Counted from the stretch's first letter, positions 28,560-38,537 are shown. The stretch is DNA of 64,000 bases from Paenisporosarcina quisquiliarum (GCF_027563315.1 NZ_JAMKBJ010000002.1:248001-312000); one strand, 5' to 3'. The notes: generated by a model from the letters alone, not told the origin. Numbers and translations are program-made.

Positions 28560-29867
28560 TTATCTCTCCAACAACTGGAACATCATCATCGCTTTCCCGA
28601 CTAGAAGAGTACCATGGAAGACGTCAAACTCCATCTTTACAAACTTCCGGCTCATATCTAGTATGCGGGGACGTACGGTCAATACACTATCCATCTGGAC
28701 AGGTTTAATGAAATAGATCGTCATATTTTCAGCGACACTATCTCCGCGTTTTCTATTTTTCATGGCGTAATTACCCGCTTCAGCCAACAACGTAGTAAAG
28801 GCCCCATAAGATATCGCCCCAAATTGGTTTGTCATTTGAGGGGTTACCGTAAACTCGACAGCGAGTTCATCATCTTGCAAAACTTTCATTTGATTTTTCA
28901 CAATATCATCGATTGTTTCGCCATGTTGCGGTTGCCTTTGTGCCAGTTGCAAGGCTTTCAATACATCCTGGCGACTGATGACGCCTTCAAGAATACCAGC
29001 GTCATTGACTACAGGCATCAAATCGATACCTTCCCAAATCATCCGATGTCCAGCAGTGGCCACACTTGTTTTCATCGAGACTGTAATTGGATTTTTGGTC
29101 ATGACTTTCTCGATTGATTCACCATGATTTTTCCCGATTACATCCCTCGCAGTAACGATTCCGACTATTTTTTGATTAGCATCTACTACCGGAAAACCAC
29201 CATGATTTGTTTGCGCATTTTTGTCATGATACGACTTCACATCATCACTTACACGCAAGAAATCGGTTTCCTGGTAAGGGATATAAATATCTTCAATGAA
29301 TAAAATTTCTTTCTTGATTAATTGATCATAGATGGCACGATTAATCATTGTGGCCACTGTAAATGTGTCATAACTTGTCGAGATAATCGGCAACTCTAAT
29401 TCATCCGCCACTTTTTTCAAAGACTCCGATGCTTCAAACCCACCGGTAATCAAGACGGCCGCTCCAGCTTTCAATGCAGTAAAATGTGCCTTCGCCCGAT
29501 TTCCGACGATCAACAAACTCCCTGCATCGGTGTAACGCATCATGTCTTCTAATTGCATTGCCCCAATTACAAACTTGGTTAGCGTTTTATGTAATCCACT
29601 TTTGCCACCCAATACTTGGCCATCCACAATGTTTACAACTTCTGCAAAAGTCAGTCGTTCGATATTTTCTTTCTTTTTCTTTTCAATACGAATCGTTCCA
29701 ACCCGTTCAATCGTACTAACATAACGCTGAGTTTCAGCCTCTTTGATTGCCCTGTACGCCGTGCCTTCACTCACTTGCAGTTCTTTCGCTATCCGACGAA
29801 CGGAGATTTTGTCTCCAACGGGTAAAGACTCAATATATTGTAATATTTGTTCGTGTTTAGTAGCCAT
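28560..29867 (-). CDS. ytoI: CBS and hotdog domain regulatory protein YtoI
   Basis: 435 residues. In order: an N-terminal helix-turn-helix (about 15-50, ISVRRIAKELQVSEGTAYRAI), a DRTGG domain (about 70-185), two CBS domains (about 195-310) and a C-terminal thioesterase-like hotdog domain (about 330-430). The architecture matches B. subtilis YtoI. CBS pairs bind adenine nucleotides, suggesting an energy- or nucleotide-responsive regulator. The target is unknown. Confidence 0.92.
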   Translation of the reverse strand: MATKHEQILQYIESLPVGDKISVRRIAKELQVSEGTAYRAIKEAETQRYVSTIERVGTIRIEKKKKENIERLTFAEVVNIVDGQVLGGKSGLHKTLTKFVIGAMQLEDMMRYTDAGSLLIVGNRAKAHFTALKAGAAVLITGGFEASESLKKVADELELPIISTSYDTFTVATMINRAIYDQLIKKEILFIEDIYIPYQETDFLRVSDDVKSYHDKNAQTNHGGFPVVDANQKIVGIVTARDVIGKNHGESIEKVMTKNPITVSMKTSVATAGHRMIWEGIDLMPVVNDAGILEGVISRQDVLKALQLAQRQPQHGETIDDIVKNQMKVLQDDELAVEFTVTPQMTNQFGAISYGAFTTLLAEAGNYAMKNRKRGDSVAENMTIYFIKPVQMDSVLTVRPRILDMSRKFVKMEFDVFHGTLLVGKAMMMFQLLER

Positions 29868-29935
29868 GTATTCACCTATTCCCCAAACAATCGTTCTGTA
29901 ATTAGTGTATCACAAAGCCACTCTTTTAATTAAAT

Positions 29936-29965
29936 AAAAAACACGGAAAGTCAGTGACTTCCGTG
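29936..29965 (-). terminator. Rho-independent terminator after ytkL
   Basis: CACGGAAAGTCA pairs with TGACTTCCGTG with one bulge, and a T-rich stretch (TTTTTTATTT) follows on the minus strand. Confidence 0.85.
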
Positions 29966-29974
29966 CCTTGTTCA

Positions 29975-30655
29975 TTACAATTCCACTCCATCGCCAGCGT
30001 TAAGGACATGAACCGTTACCCCTTCAACTGCTGCTTTGAAGTCCTGAGGATTTTGTTTAATTGGAGGAAACGTATTGTAATGTATCGGAACGACGGCTTT
30101 TGGTTTCAATAACTCAACCGCATAGGCAGCATCCTCAATACCCATTGTGAAGTTATCACCGATTGGTAAAAATGCCAAATCAATCGGGTGTCTTTCACCG
30201 ATTAACTTCATATCTCCAAATAATGCAGTATCACCTGCATGGTAAATGGTTTTCCCTTCAGCCATAAACAGAATTCCTGCTGGCATTCCAGTATAAATTA
30301 TTTCATTCTTTTCCGTTACATAAGAAGAGCCGTGGAAAGCCTGCGTGAATTTCACTTTTCCAAAATCGAATTGATTTGCTCCACCAATATGCATTCCATG
30401 CGTTTTTACACCTTGCCATGACAAATACTCTGCAAGCTCAAAAGGTGCAACGACTAGGGTGTCATTCGCTTTTGCGAGGGCAATCGTGTCCCCTACATGA
30501 TCGTTATGTCCGTGCGTTAATAATATGACATCCGGCTTTTCGTTTTCTGCAACTAGATCAGTCAAGTCGTTCCCTGTAATAAACGGGTCAATCAATATCG
30601 TATAATCACCCGTTTTGATTTTGACAACTGAATGCCCGTGAAAAGATACATACAT
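29975..30655 (-). CDS. ytkL: Metal-dependent hydrolase YtkL (UPF0173, metallo-beta-lactamase fold)
   Basis: 226 residues. The zinc motif [10 protein letters not shown] is at about 50-59, with further ligand histidines in [11 protein letters not shown] and VPIHYNTFP. The family is UPF0173; the substrate is unknown. The start has AAAGGAGG. It is divergent from pepQ with about 106 bp between them. Confidence 0.9.
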   Translation of the reverse strand: MYVSFHGHSVVKIKTGDYTILIDPFITGNDLTDLVAENEKPDVILLTHGHNDHVGDTIALAKANDTLVVAPFELAEYLSWQGVKTHGMHIGGANQFDFGKVKFTQAFHGSSYVTEKNEIIYTGMPAGILFMAEGKTIYHAGDTALFGDMKLIGERHPIDLAFLPIGDNFTMGIEDAAYAVELLKPKAVVPIHYNTFPPIKQNPQDFKAAVEGVTVHVLNAGDGVEL

Positions 30656-30761
30656 ATTCTTGAACCTCCTTTATTTGTTATTTGATAAGTATACGATATA
30701 AATGTCGTATCTCCTGTTTTTTGATATGCTTAGAGGGAGAAAGTTATAAAGGAGTGCTTAT

Positions 30762-31859
30762 ATGAGCAAAATCAATCAAATCTCTTCGTATTTAAAACAA
30801 CATAAAATAGACGCTGCGTTTATCACGACACCTGACAATGTTTTTTACGTATCCGGTTTCCGCAGCAATCCCCATGAACGATTATTGGGCGTAGTAGTAT
30901 TCCAGGATGCTGAACCATTGATGATTTGTCCGAAAATGGAAGTTCCAGATGCGCAAGCTGCCGGCTGGTCTTTTGATGTTGTAGGACATCAGGATACGGA
31001 CAATCCATGGCAGTTATTAAAAGAAGCGATTGAAAAGAAATCGACTATTTCTCGACTTGCAATTGAAAAGTCCCATATGACAGTTGAACGTTTAGAAGCC
31101 CTTCAAGAGTTGTTCCCACAAGCTACATTCGATCGTTTAGACGACCAATTAAATGCGATGCGTGTAGTGAAAGACGAACAGGAACTTGAGATTCTTCGAC
31201 AAGCGGCTGCTTATGCCGATTATGCAATCGAAGTAGGTGTCAGTGAAATCGCTGAAGGTAAGACCGAGCTTGAAATACTGACAGCAATCGAACTTGCTTT
31301 AAAGAAAAAAGGAATTTCCCATATGTCATTTGATACGATGGTATTGAGCGGTCCTAAAACGGCATCTCCTCATGGGAAGCCCGGCGACCGAAAAATCCAA
31401 AAAGGTGATTTCGTCTTATTCGATTTAGGCGTTATCTACAAAGGATACTGCTCGGATATTACGCGTACTGTTTCGTTTGGCGAGCCTACTGAAGCTCAAA
31501 AAGAAGTATATGAAACCGTACGAAAAGCAGAGCAAGATGCCGTCGACGCTGTAAAACCAGGTGTACGTGCGATGGATTTGGATAAGATTGCACGAGATGT
31601 GATTACGGAAGCGGGTTATGGTGAATACTTCACCCATCGCCTAGGACATGGTCTCGGAATTTCTGTCCATGAATTCCCTTCAGTAACAGGAAATAATGAG
31701 ATGGAATTGATCGAAGGCATGGTCTTCACAATCGAACCTGGGATCTATGATCCGAATATTACGGGCGTTCGTATAGAAGATGATGTTGTTGTTACAAAAG
31801 ACGGTGTCGAAGTCCTAACGAAGTACCCGAAAGAATTGGTTATCATTCCGACCGCTTAA
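30762..31859 (+). CDS. pepQ: Xaa-Pro dipeptidase / aminopeptidase P-like peptidase (M24B)
   Basis: 365 residues. The N-terminal creatinase domain covers about 1-130 and the pita-bread catalytic domain 140-360. All five metal ligands are visible: two Asp in FDLGVIYKGYCSDITRT, His in HRLGHGLG, and Glu in TIEPGIY and VRIEDDVVV. It cleaves dipeptides or peptides with proline in second position. The start has AAAGGAG. A strong hairpin follows the gene. Confidence 0.9.
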   Translation: MSKINQISSYLKQHKIDAAFITTPDNVFYVSGFRSNPHERLLGVVVFQDAEPLMICPKMEVPDAQAAGWSFDVVGHQDTDNPWQLLKEAIEKKSTISRLAIEKSHMTVERLEALQELFPQATFDRLDDQLNAMRVVKDEQELEILRQAAAYADYAIEVGVSEIAEGKTELEILTAIELALKKKGISHMSFDTMVLSGPKTASPHGKPGDRKIQKGDFVLFDLGVIYKGYCSDITRTVSFGEPTEAQKEVYETVRKAEQDAVDAVKPGVRAMDLDKIARDVITEAGYGEYFTHRLGHGLGISVHEFPSVTGNNEMELIEGMVFTIEPGIYDPNITGVRIEDDVVVTKDGVEVLTKYPKELVIIPTA

Positions 31860-31880
31860 TACTGATAAAAACGAATTTTA

Positions 31881-31917
31881 AAAGACCTGTATCGCGATAT
31901 AAGCGATACAGGTCTTT
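31881..31917 (+). terminator. Hairpin terminator after pepQ
   Basis: A 15-bp perfect stem AAAGACCTGTATCGC with its complement has a 7-base loop. The plus-strand T-tract is short (TTTCCC); on the other strand it is TTTTAAAATT, so it may act both ways. Confidence 0.75.
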
Positions 31918-31983
31918 CCCATTAGTAGCGTAAATTACCTGTCTAACATTTTGGGTTCAATTAAAGCTCACTAAGGAACCTTC

Positions 31984-32235
31984 TTAAACATTTATATTTG
32001 GTAAAGGCGGTGTAGGTGTAAATGACACAATAGCAAGGGCAATTAAAGATATTGTCATAATTATCATAGCAACTACACTCCCGATTCTAATCAACTTAAT
32101 TTGTATCTCTGATAATTCAGGAGTTTCTTTGTATCTCCAACGATCCAAAAATAAAAAACTTTCTACCGGTTTATACAGACTCCAAATGCAATACCCATAT
32201 ACAGGAATCAATAAAACTATAATAATGAATAACAA
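31984..32235 (-). CDS. Small two-helix membrane protein, DUF6199-like
   Basis: 83 residues. It starts at TTG with a GGGGGTGA site 5 nt upstream. Helix 1 is at about 2-20 and helix 2 at about 48-71. Between them is a Trp/Tyr-containing amphipathic stretch (FLFLDRWRYKETPELSE) that resembles the small DUF6199 membrane proteins of Firmicutes as I remember them. Function unknown. It lies alone between the pepQ terminator and the ald terminator. Confidence 0.6.
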   Translation of the reverse strand: MLFIIIVLLIPVYGYCIWSLYKPVESFLFLDRWRYKETPELSEIQIKLIRIGSVVAMIIMTISLIALAIVSFTPTPPLPNINV

Positions 32236-32328
32236 TAAATCACCCCCGATAATGATAAATACTTATACGGTTCACCTTATTTAAAGATTCATAAGTATAC
32301 AGGTATATTTATGAATTGCTTGTCTACA

Positions 32329-32371
32329 GAATAAGACCCGTTCCACTTTAGCAGTGGAAAGGGTCTTATTC
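32329..32371 (-). terminator. Long hairpin after ald, probable terminator
   Basis: GAATAAGACCC (32329-32339) pairs with GGGTCTTATTC (32361-32371), with an inner stem TTCCACT/AGTGGAA. There is no clear T-tract on the minus strand, so efficiency is uncertain. Confidence 0.55.
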
Positions 32372-32380
32372 TTAACTTAA

Positions 32381-33499
32381 TTATTTATTTAAAAGTTGTT
32401 CAACTGCAACGTATGGAAGTCCTTGTGCATCAGCAACTGCTTGATAAGTAACATGTCCTTCAAGAGTGTTGATACCTTTTAGAAGTGCACTGTTGTCTAA
32501 ACTTGCTTGCGCATAGCCTTTGTTCGCAATTTGAACAGCATAAGGAACTGTTACGTTCGTTAAAGCCATTGTCGATGTACGTGGAACTGCACCTGGCATA
32601 TTCGCAACTGCGTAATGAACAACACCATGTTTTTCATAAGTTGGTTGGTCATGTGTAGTAATACGGTCAGAACTTTCAAAAATTCCACCTTGGTCAATTG
32701 CGATGTCGACAACAACAGAACCTGGTTTCATTGATTTGATCATTTCTTCCGTTACAAGTTTCGGCGCCTTAGCTCCTGGAATTAATACTGCCCCAATTAC
32801 AAGATCAGAATCTTTTACTGATTCAGCAATGTTGAATGGATTTGAGATTAATGTCTGTACATCACGCCCGAATAAATCTTCTAATTGGCGAAGACGATCT
32901 GGACTTAAATCGATGATCGTTACATCTGCCCCCATACCGATTGCAACACGAGCAGCGTTTGTTCCTGCAATACCGCCACCGATGATTGTTACTTTACCAC
33001 GAGAAACCCCAGGTACTCCTCCAAGTAAAATCCCCATACCACCATGGATTTTCTCCAAGAATTGAGCACCAATTTGAGTAGACATGCGACCAGCTACTTC
33101 ACTCATCGGTGTTAACAATGGCAATGAGTTGTTTGGAAGTTGAACTGTTTCGTATGCAATCCCAACTACTTTATTATCAACCAAAGCTTGAGTCAATTCT
33201 GGTTCAGGTGCTAAATGTAAGTACGTGAACAAGATTAACCCTTCACGGAAGTAACCGTATTCAGAAGCAATCGGTTCTTTAACTTTCATGACCATTTCTT
33301 GAGACCATGCTTCTGCTGCCGTAGCAACAATAGTTGCTCCTGCATCTGCATATGCTTCGTCTGTGAAACCTGAACCAAGTCCAGCTCCAGCTTCAATAAA
33401 TACTTCATGACCGAAAACAGATAAGTTAACAACACCAGCTGGCGTCATAGCTACACGGTTTTCATTATTTTTTATTTCTGTTGGCACTCCAATTCTCAT
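32381..33499 (-). CDS. ald: Alanine dehydrogenase
   Basis: 372 residues from [11 protein letters not shown] 7-codon extension is rejected because AGGAGGG precedes this ATG. It oxidatively deaminates L-alanine to pyruvate with NAD and is needed for growth on alanine and for sporulation in B. subtilis. Substrate-site residues lie in NRVAMTP (13-19) and MKVKEP. The NAD motif is [17 protein letters not shown]. Confidence 0.96.
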   Translation of the reverse strand: MRIGVPTEIKNNENRVAMTPAGVVNLSVFGHEVFIEAGAGLGSGFTDEAYADAGATIVATAAEAWSQEMVMKVKEPIASEYGYFREGLILFTYLHLAPEPELTQALVDNKVVGIAYETVQLPNNSLPLLTPMSEVAGRMSTQIGAQFLEKIHGGMGILLGGVPGVSRGKVTIIGGGIAGTNAARVAIGMGADVTIIDLSPDRLRQLEDLFGRDVQTLISNPFNIAESVKDSDLVIGAVLIPGAKAPKLVTEEMIKSMKPGSVVVDIAIDQGGIFESSDRITTHDQPTYEKHGVVHYAVANMPGAVPRTSTMALTNVTVPYAVQIANKGYAQASLDNSALLKGINTLEGHVTYQAVADAQGLPYVAVEQLLNK

Positions 33500-33681
33500 T
33501 GAAAAACCCTCCTGTGTCATTTATAGAAAATGAGTAATGTAAATAAGTCGAAATGAACCGACATTTATAAAATTGTTGAAAGCAAATCCATTCTATCAGA
33601 TATAATGGAAATTGGCTTTAAAAATATTTTGTAATCATAATATTAGATTAATCTGATAATTGGAAGATGGTGTAAATACAT

Positions 33682-35016
33682 ATGGCACGAACGAATACAG
33701 GCAATTTCGAACAATATGGACTTGAAGCAGTCCCCTCTTCCCTCAAAATATCGACTTGGAAAGAGTACGCAATCATCACTTTTGCTTTTTCCGTCAATGC
33801 AGGAAACTTTCTTGTTCCTGCGCTGGCTGTTACACAAGGAAATCTTCCATGGTTGGCCGCGTTTCTCGCAGTATGGATCGGTGCTCTCCTCGCATTTCTT
33901 TGTGTTTCAGCTTTGTCTATCCCAGGCGCTCTATATGGCCTGCCAGGGCAATACATATTGCGTACGTTTGTTGGATCTTGGCTAGCTACAAAAATCGCTT
34001 CTCCTATACGTGTCCTCACTTCATTATATTGGTTCAGTGTGCAAACCATCGGGGGCACTTTTATTTTACAAGCTGTGATATCGATCTTTGTGGATATCCA
34101 TATACCTTTCGCCGTACTGGCCAGTTTGACTGCGAGCTTGATGGCTTATCTAGCCCTTGTTGGATACGATGCTGTGAAAAAAGTCACTAGATTGTTTCTT
34201 CCTTTATTGATAATTGGGCAAGGCCTTATGCTCTTTGTTATTTTTAAAGAAATGTCAGCCGTAAATGCTATTAGTACATCAAATTCATCAATGCATTGGG
34301 GCGTATTTTTCTTTTATATGAGTCTGGCTTTTGTGCAATTTGTTTCAGGTGTCAGCGCTTCAAGCGATATGACACGCTATGCTAAAACTGCTCGCCAGGG
34401 GTTTGTCGGTATGTTTGTTGGAAACACTGCAGGTTATTTCATGACTGCACTGATCGGAACATTGGTGGCTGCATATTTCCACTCCACGAATCCATTCGTT
34501 ACACTTAGTGATCAGGCACCGAGTTTCTATGTAGGACTTTTCATCACTTTTAGCGGTCTGCTCGCCATGATATCCATCAACATCGGCAATGCGTATACCG
34601 GGGGGTTCAGTCTTCTTAACACATGGCCTTCGCTCGGGAGAATTAAAAGTGCATTATTATTTGGAGGTACCGGCGTTTTTCTGAGTTGCTTCCCTCGTCT
34701 TTCTGCAGAAGCTGCAGCTATTATTTCACTTTTAGGAGCGGGAATCGTCCCTTTATCAGCCATTATTGTCATCGATTATTTATGGTTTAAAAGAGGCACA
34801 ATATCAGAGGAAGATTTGCTGCAGGTCGTCAGTGGCTCATACAAAATAAATTTAGCAGCCATTATTACATTCGTAACGATGAGCATAGCTTATTTGATTA
34901 TTCCTAAAGAACTATCTCCCGGCATGTTGGTTTTTATCGTCAGTTCAATTGTCTACCTAGTTCTTAAAAAATTTCATGTCACAAAATTGACGTTTCTAAA
35001 TGGAAATCTTTCATAA
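33682..35016 (+). CDS. NCS1-family cytosine/purine permease-like transporter
   Basis: 444 residues, mostly hydrophobic, with about 12 predicted helices. The order resembles the cytosine permease CodB and purine-cytosine permeases (PWLAAFLAVWIGALLAFL; SVSASSDMTRYAKTARQGF in the middle). The substrate cannot be told from sequence alone; cytosine, other nucleobases or related cations are possible. The ribosome binding site is weak (GGAAGATGGTG). It stands alone between divergent ald and usp. The charged N-terminus NFEQYGLEAVP matches this family. Confidence 0.75.
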   Translation: MARTNTGNFEQYGLEAVPSSLKISTWKEYAIITFAFSVNAGNFLVPALAVTQGNLPWLAAFLAVWIGALLAFLCVSALSIPGALYGLPGQYILRTFVGSWLATKIASPIRVLTSLYWFSVQTIGGTFILQAVISIFVDIHIPFAVLASLTASLMAYLALVGYDAVKKVTRLFLPLLIIGQGLMLFVIFKEMSAVNAISTSNSSMHWGVFFFYMSLAFVQFVSGVSASSDMTRYAKTARQGFVGMFVGNTAGYFMTALIGTLVAAYFHSTNPFVTLSDQAPSFYVGLFITFSGLLAMISINIGNAYTGGFSLLNTWPSLGRIKSALLFGGTGVFLSCFPRLSAEAAAIISLLGAGIVPLSAIIVIDYLWFKRGTISEEDLLQVVSGSYKINLAAIITFVTMSIAYLIIPKELSPGMLVFIVSSIVYLVLKKFHVTKLTFLNGNLS

Positions 35017-35084
35017 AAAGCAGGTATTCCTCGTCCTATACAGAACTATATTATGTAAGAGACAAATTTGGAGGAGGAATTGAC

Positions 35085-35534
35085 ATGACACTTTCATACA
35101 ACCACATCCTAGTTGCAGTGGATGGTTCTAAAGAAGCGGCTTGGGCTTTCAAAAAATCAATTGGAGTTGCGAAACGAAATGATGCGACTTTGAACTTAGT
35201 AAATGTTATTGATACACGCTCATTTGCTGCCATTGAAGCATATGACCGATCAATCGCTGACCGTGCGCAATCATTCGCGGAAGAACTGTTGGGCAACTAT
35301 AAGAAGGAAGCGGAAGCGGCTGGTGTGACAAAAGTAAATGTGTTTGTGGATTACGGTTCCCCTAAAACATTAATCGCTAGAGAAGTCGCTGCTAAAGTTG
35401 AAGCAGACTTAATCATTTGCGGGGCAACAGGCTTAAGTACTGTAGAGCGGTTCCTGATTGGTAGCGTATCTGGACATATTGTACGTGCAGCAAAGTGTGA
35501 CGTACTCGTCGTTCGTACTGAAGAACATGAATAA
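35085..35534 (+). CDS. Universal stress protein, UspA family
   Basis: 149 residues. It starts with the typical YNHILVAVDGSKEA and has the ATP-binding signature G-x2-G-x9-GS in GATGLSTVERFLIGSVSGHIV (about 119-138). This indicates the ATP-binding, MJ0577-like branch. The start has GGAGGAGG. A terminator follows at once. Confidence 0.9.
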   Translation: MTLSYNHILVAVDGSKEAAWAFKKSIGVAKRNDATLNLVNVIDTRSFAAIEAYDRSIADRAQSFAEELLGNYKKEAEAAGVTKVNVFVDYGSPKTLIAREVAAKVEADLIICGATGLSTVERFLIGSVSGHIVRAAKCDVLVVRTEEHE

Positions 35535-35543
35535 TCGATAAAA

Positions 35544-35579
35544 CCCAAAGGCTCTTTGCAGGAGTCTTTGGGTTTTTGT
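35544..35579 (+). terminator. Rho-independent terminator after the usp gene
   Basis: ACCCAAAG(G)CTC pairs with GAG(T)CTTTGGGT around a short loop, followed by TTTTTGT on the plus strand. Confidence 0.9.
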
Positions 35580-35602
35580 ATTATTGATTTGAGATTGTGA
35601 AA

Positions 35603-35707
35603 AATTTATCAATCAATATGAGCAGTTTATCAATCAGATTCGAACATTTATCGATTATCCTTAGGATTTGTCGCTCAAACCTCAACGTTTATCAATATGT
35701 TTTCATT
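35603..35707. repeat. Array 2 of degenerate 21-bp repeats (core TTTATCAATC)
   Basis: Units start at 35603, 35624, 35645, about 35666 and 35687, with cores TTTATCAATC, TTTATCAATC, TTTATCGATT, TTTGTCGCTC and TTTATCAATA. Spacing is 21, 21, 20-21 and 21. The plus frame is open through the array and gives heptads such as NLSINMS / SLSIRFE / HLSIILR. It lies between the usp terminator and the stop codon of a small minus-strand gene. Confidence 0.8.
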
Positions 35708-35711
35708 CATA

Positions 35712-35861
35712 TTATTTATCTGTTTGTTTTTGCTTTTTTTTCAAATACTCCGCACGTATTTTTTCAAGTTGCTGCTTTTTATCAAATTTGGCAGGCTTGT
35801 GTTTTTCATGATACTTCGCCACAGCCATCTGACCTTTGGAATCCAATTGATATTTCCCCAC
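35712..35861 (-). CDS. Small lysine-rich protein, unknown function
   Basis: 49 residues, starting at GTG with AGGTGA 5 nt upstream. It begins MGKYQLDSKGQMAVAKYHEK and ends with a helix-prone tail rich in Lys, Gln and Glu. Predicted basic, soluble and without cysteine. I do not recognise the family with certainty. Support for coding comes from an uninterrupted, strongly biased composition (Lys/Gln/Glu-rich), the plausible ribosome binding site and the fit between flanking non-coding regions. It could be a spore or nucleic-acid-associated small protein, but nothing shows this directly. Confidence 0.6.
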   Translation of the reverse strand: MGKYQLDSKGQMAVAKYHEKHKPAKFDKKQQLEKIRAEYLKKKQKQTDK

Positions 35862-36234
35862 TTTGTTCACCTACTTTTCTTGTCTTTAAAGAGAATCTAT
35901 TCAACAAATATAATATACCTTATTTTACTGAAATAAACCTTTTACTTTATTAGTGTACTAACTAACCGTGCATATATCAGTAAAAACTTACTAAAATAAT
36001 TCATAGCCAAATGGTATTCATTACACTTATCTTTACGACCTTAAATTTGCTGATTCATTTTAAAGTCATCAATCAAGTCGCTAATTTTAACTAACTTTCG
36101 TGGCGCTATAAAAATAACCTTCCTTCACATTGGATTAGAACATGAAGAAAGGTTAATATCAGCGCAGTTTAAATAAAATTCGGGTTATGGTTTCACATCG
36201 AAGTCAAAGGTAACGACTTTTTCTGTTTAGTGTA
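35862..36234. other. Non-coding stretch between the small gene and ackA
   Basis: AT-rich DNA without a convincing reading frame. It contains the probable ackA terminator at 36110-36154. The promoter for the small minus-strand gene should lie at about 35,870-35,950. Several AT-rich candidates exist there, but none is clearly better than the others. Confidence 0.5.
36110..36154 (-). terminator. Probable terminator downstream of ackA
   Basis: AACCTTCCTTCA (36116-36127) pairs with TGAAGAAAGGTT (36143-36154) with one G-T pair, and the minus strand continues ATTTTTATAG. It is about 80 nt beyond the ackA stop. Confidence 0.65.
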
Positions 36235-37434
36235 TCAAAAACCTTGTAAGCCAGACAATCTCACCGTATCCCTCGCAATCATCACTTCTTCGTTCGTCGG
36301 TATGACGATTACTTTTACTGGGGAATGTGGGAAGCTGATAAATGCTTCTTTTCCACGTATTTTATTTAGATCCGGGTCCATGTAAACGCCCATAAACTGA
36401 AGACCTGCCAATACTTTTGCACGGATTATATCACTGTTTTCTCCGATACCTGCCGTGAAAATGATAGCGTCTACTCCATTCATCCGCGCTGCGTATGAAC
36501 CAATATATTTATGAATCCGATTTGCGAACACGTCAAGTGCCAATTGAGCACGTGGGTTGTTTTTTGACGCTTCCACTTCAATGTCGCGCAAATCACTTGA
36601 AAATCCTGATACCCCTAGCATTCCGGATTTCTTATTTAAGATATCCAGAACTTCTTCTGCGGTTTTTTCAGTCTTTTCCATCAAGAATGGAATCAGTGCC
36701 GGATCCAGATTACCTGAACGTGTCCCCATCGTGACTCCTGCTAAAGGTGTAAACCCCATGGAAGTATCGATTGAACGTCCTCCATCAATTGCTGCAATAC
36801 TTGCTCCGTTACCAAGATGGCACGAGATCAGTCTGATTGATTCTACTGGTCGGTTTAATAATTCGGCCGCACGTCCGGTTACATATTTGTGTGAAGTGCC
36901 GTGAAAGCCATATTTCCGGATACCATACTTTTTGTAGTAGTCATATGGAATCGAATACAAAAAAGAACTTTCAGGCATGGTTTGATGAAATGCTGTATCA
37001 AACACTGCAACTGCCGGTACATGCGGCAAAGCTTTTTTAAATTCAATGATTCCCGTGATATTGGCTGGATTATGGAGTGGTGCCAAATCGGATAGTTTTT
37101 CGAAAGCTGAAATTGCTTCATCATCGATTAACACTGAATCGCTAAATTCCTCACCACCATGGACTAAGCGATGTCCGATTCCATTTATATCTTGTAGGGA
37201 TGTCACTGCCTGTTGTTCCACCAGATGATGCAGAAGTAATTGAACTGCGTCCTCATGGTTTGTAATTTTTTCGATCAATTCTACTTTTTTTCCATTCGTG
37301 GTCATTGAAAAAATCGGTTCTTTCAATCCGATGCGCTCGATTAACCCTTTGGCTACAACATGTTCTTGAGGCATCTGAAGCAATTGAAATTTTAATGATG
37401 AGCTTCCTGCATTGATTGCCAATATATTGATCAT
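36235..37434 (-). CDS. ackA: Acetate kinase
   Basis: 399 residues from [16 protein letters not shown], with AAGGGGC upstream; the longer frame is rejected. It makes acetate and ATP from acetyl phosphate. The ASKHA fold motifs are [11 protein letters not shown] (7-17), the catalytic Asp in [11 protein letters not shown], the [11 protein letters not shown] phosphate loop and the FTAGIGENS adenosine block. The gene follows ytxK by 63 bp, as in B. subtilis. Confidence 0.97.
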   Translation of the reverse strand: MINILAINAGSSSLKFQLLQMPQEHVVAKGLIERIGLKEPIFSMTTNGKKVELIEKITNHEDAVQLLLHHLVEQQAVTSLQDINGIGHRLVHGGEEFSDSVLIDDEAISAFEKLSDLAPLHNPANITGIIEFKKALPHVPAVAVFDTAFHQTMPESSFLYSIPYDYYKKYGIRKYGFHGTSHKYVTGRAAELLNRPVESIRLISCHLGNGASIAAIDGGRSIDTSMGFTPLAGVTMGTRSGNLDPALIPFLMEKTEKTAEEVLDILNKKSGMLGVSGFSSDLRDIEVEASKNNPRAQLALDVFANRIHKYIGSYAARMNGVDAIIFTAGIGENSDIIRAKVLAGLQFMGVYMDPDLNKIRGKEAFISFPHSPVKVIVIPTNEEVMIARDTVRLSGLQGF

Positions 37435-37497
37435 AAAAAAACGCCCCTTTTCCACTTATACAGTCATTGTACAGGTGAAAAATGAGGCGAACAACTC

Positions 37498-38427
37498 TCA
37501 GTTCGTATTTTCTTGACGCCATATTTTAACTTTTTCAAAGAACAAAGCCATGGCTTCCTTATTTGACATATTAGGAACTTTTGCAAGTAACACTTCTTTA
37601 GGTTGTTTCATTTCAGGTGATTTCTTTTGAAGCACTAGTAAACTCTTCGCATGAGCTTCATTTTTAAACAAGTTCACGGGTAATTGCACAACCGCTTGAA
37701 TCCAAGCATGGTTGGCAAAGTATGCGTGTAAATCCTTCGCTTGAGGTGATTCAAAAATCCCTTGAGGAACTAGAAACACCAAGTGTCCCCCATCAACCGT
37801 ATGACGAATGGATTGTTCAATCATCAAATGATGCGCGAAAGACATGCCTTCTTTAGCTTTCAATTCATATCCAGCAGCAGTTTTATCATCTGGATAATAA
37901 CCTACCGGCAAATCACTGATGACAACATCTGCAGGGTCAATCAGTAAAGGTTGCAAAGCATCCTGACGATATAAAGTTACAGGTTGTTGCAACAAATCAC
38001 CTGTTGAAGCAGCTAGTCGGATTAACATATCATCAATTTCAACCGCTGTTGCTGTTGCTTTATCCTCTAAGAAATTTAATACGGTAAACAATAAATTTCC
38101 CGTACCTGCTGCAGGATCCAAAATGGATAATTGCTTTTTATCTTTCGTCAGTTGATCCACGAAATAGCCAACAAGCAGACCAAGTGAATCTGGGGTCATC
38201 TGATGATGCGCCTGAACATGTTCTTTCATGCCTTTTAAAATAGCAAGTTGAATAGATTTTCGGATATCTTCTTTTTGGAGGTTTTGGATATTTGGTTCAA
38301 TATCGCCATCCAACCACATTTCTGTCGTTTCCAAAACGCCCTCAATATACGTTAAGTCTTCCGCGCTTTGCATTTTTTTTGCATGGTTATCGATAAATGT
38401 AAATAATTGTTCCATCGAACTGTTCAT
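37498..38427 (-). CDS. ytxK: YtxK class I SAM-dependent methyltransferase-like protein
   Basis: 309 residues. The N-terminal helical part is followed by a DNA N6-adenine methylase-like fold. SAM motif I is LDPAAGTGNLLF (about 119-130), and the catalytic-site equivalent of NPPY reads SDLPVGYYP, so it is degenerate at the first residues. Related to type I M subunits but without a specificity partner here. The B. subtilis protein YtxK is also upstream of ackA. The methylation target is unknown. The start has AAAGGAG. Confidence 0.88.
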   Translation of the reverse strand: MNSSMEQLFTFIDNHAKKMQSAEDLTYIEGVLETTEMWLDGDIEPNIQNLQKEDIRKSIQLAILKGMKEHVQAHHQMTPDSLGLLVGYFVDQLTKDKKQLSILDPAAGTGNLLFTVLNFLEDKATATAVEIDDMLIRLAASTGDLLQQPVTLYRQDALQPLLIDPADVVISDLPVGYYPDDKTAAGYELKAKEGMSFAHHLMIEQSIRHTVDGGHLVFLVPQGIFESPQAKDLHAYFANHAWIQAVVQLPVNLFKNEAHAKSLLVLQKKSPEMKQPKEVLLAKVPNMSNKEAMALFFEKVKIWRQENTN

Positions 38428-38501
38428 GAAGTTCTCCTTTTAAACAAACATTTCCTGCACTTGCAAAAGCACAAGATTATATGGTTATTTTTTGTGCAAT
38501 G

Positions 38502-38529
38502 GGAAACCCACTCAAAAATCGAGTGGGCT
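38502..38529 (-). terminator. Short terminator after tpx
   Basis: CCCACTC / GAGTGGG form a 7-bp stem with a 7-base loop; the minus strand continues TTTCCC. Moderate strength. Confidence 0.6.
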
Positions 38530-38537
38530 TCTGAATT

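Noticed and set aside
31984-32235. Toxin or immunity role for the two-helix protein
   Set aside because: No partner gene is next to it and no motif supports such a role; left as unknown membrane protein.
33648-34058. 136-codon minus-strand frame across the start of the permease gene
   Set aside because: Antisense to the first membrane helices of a convincing NCS1 permease; no start signal.
35597-35953. 118-codon plus-strand frame between usp and ackA
   Set aside because: Its first part is repeat array 2 and the rest is antisense to the small lysine-rich gene; no ribosome binding site.
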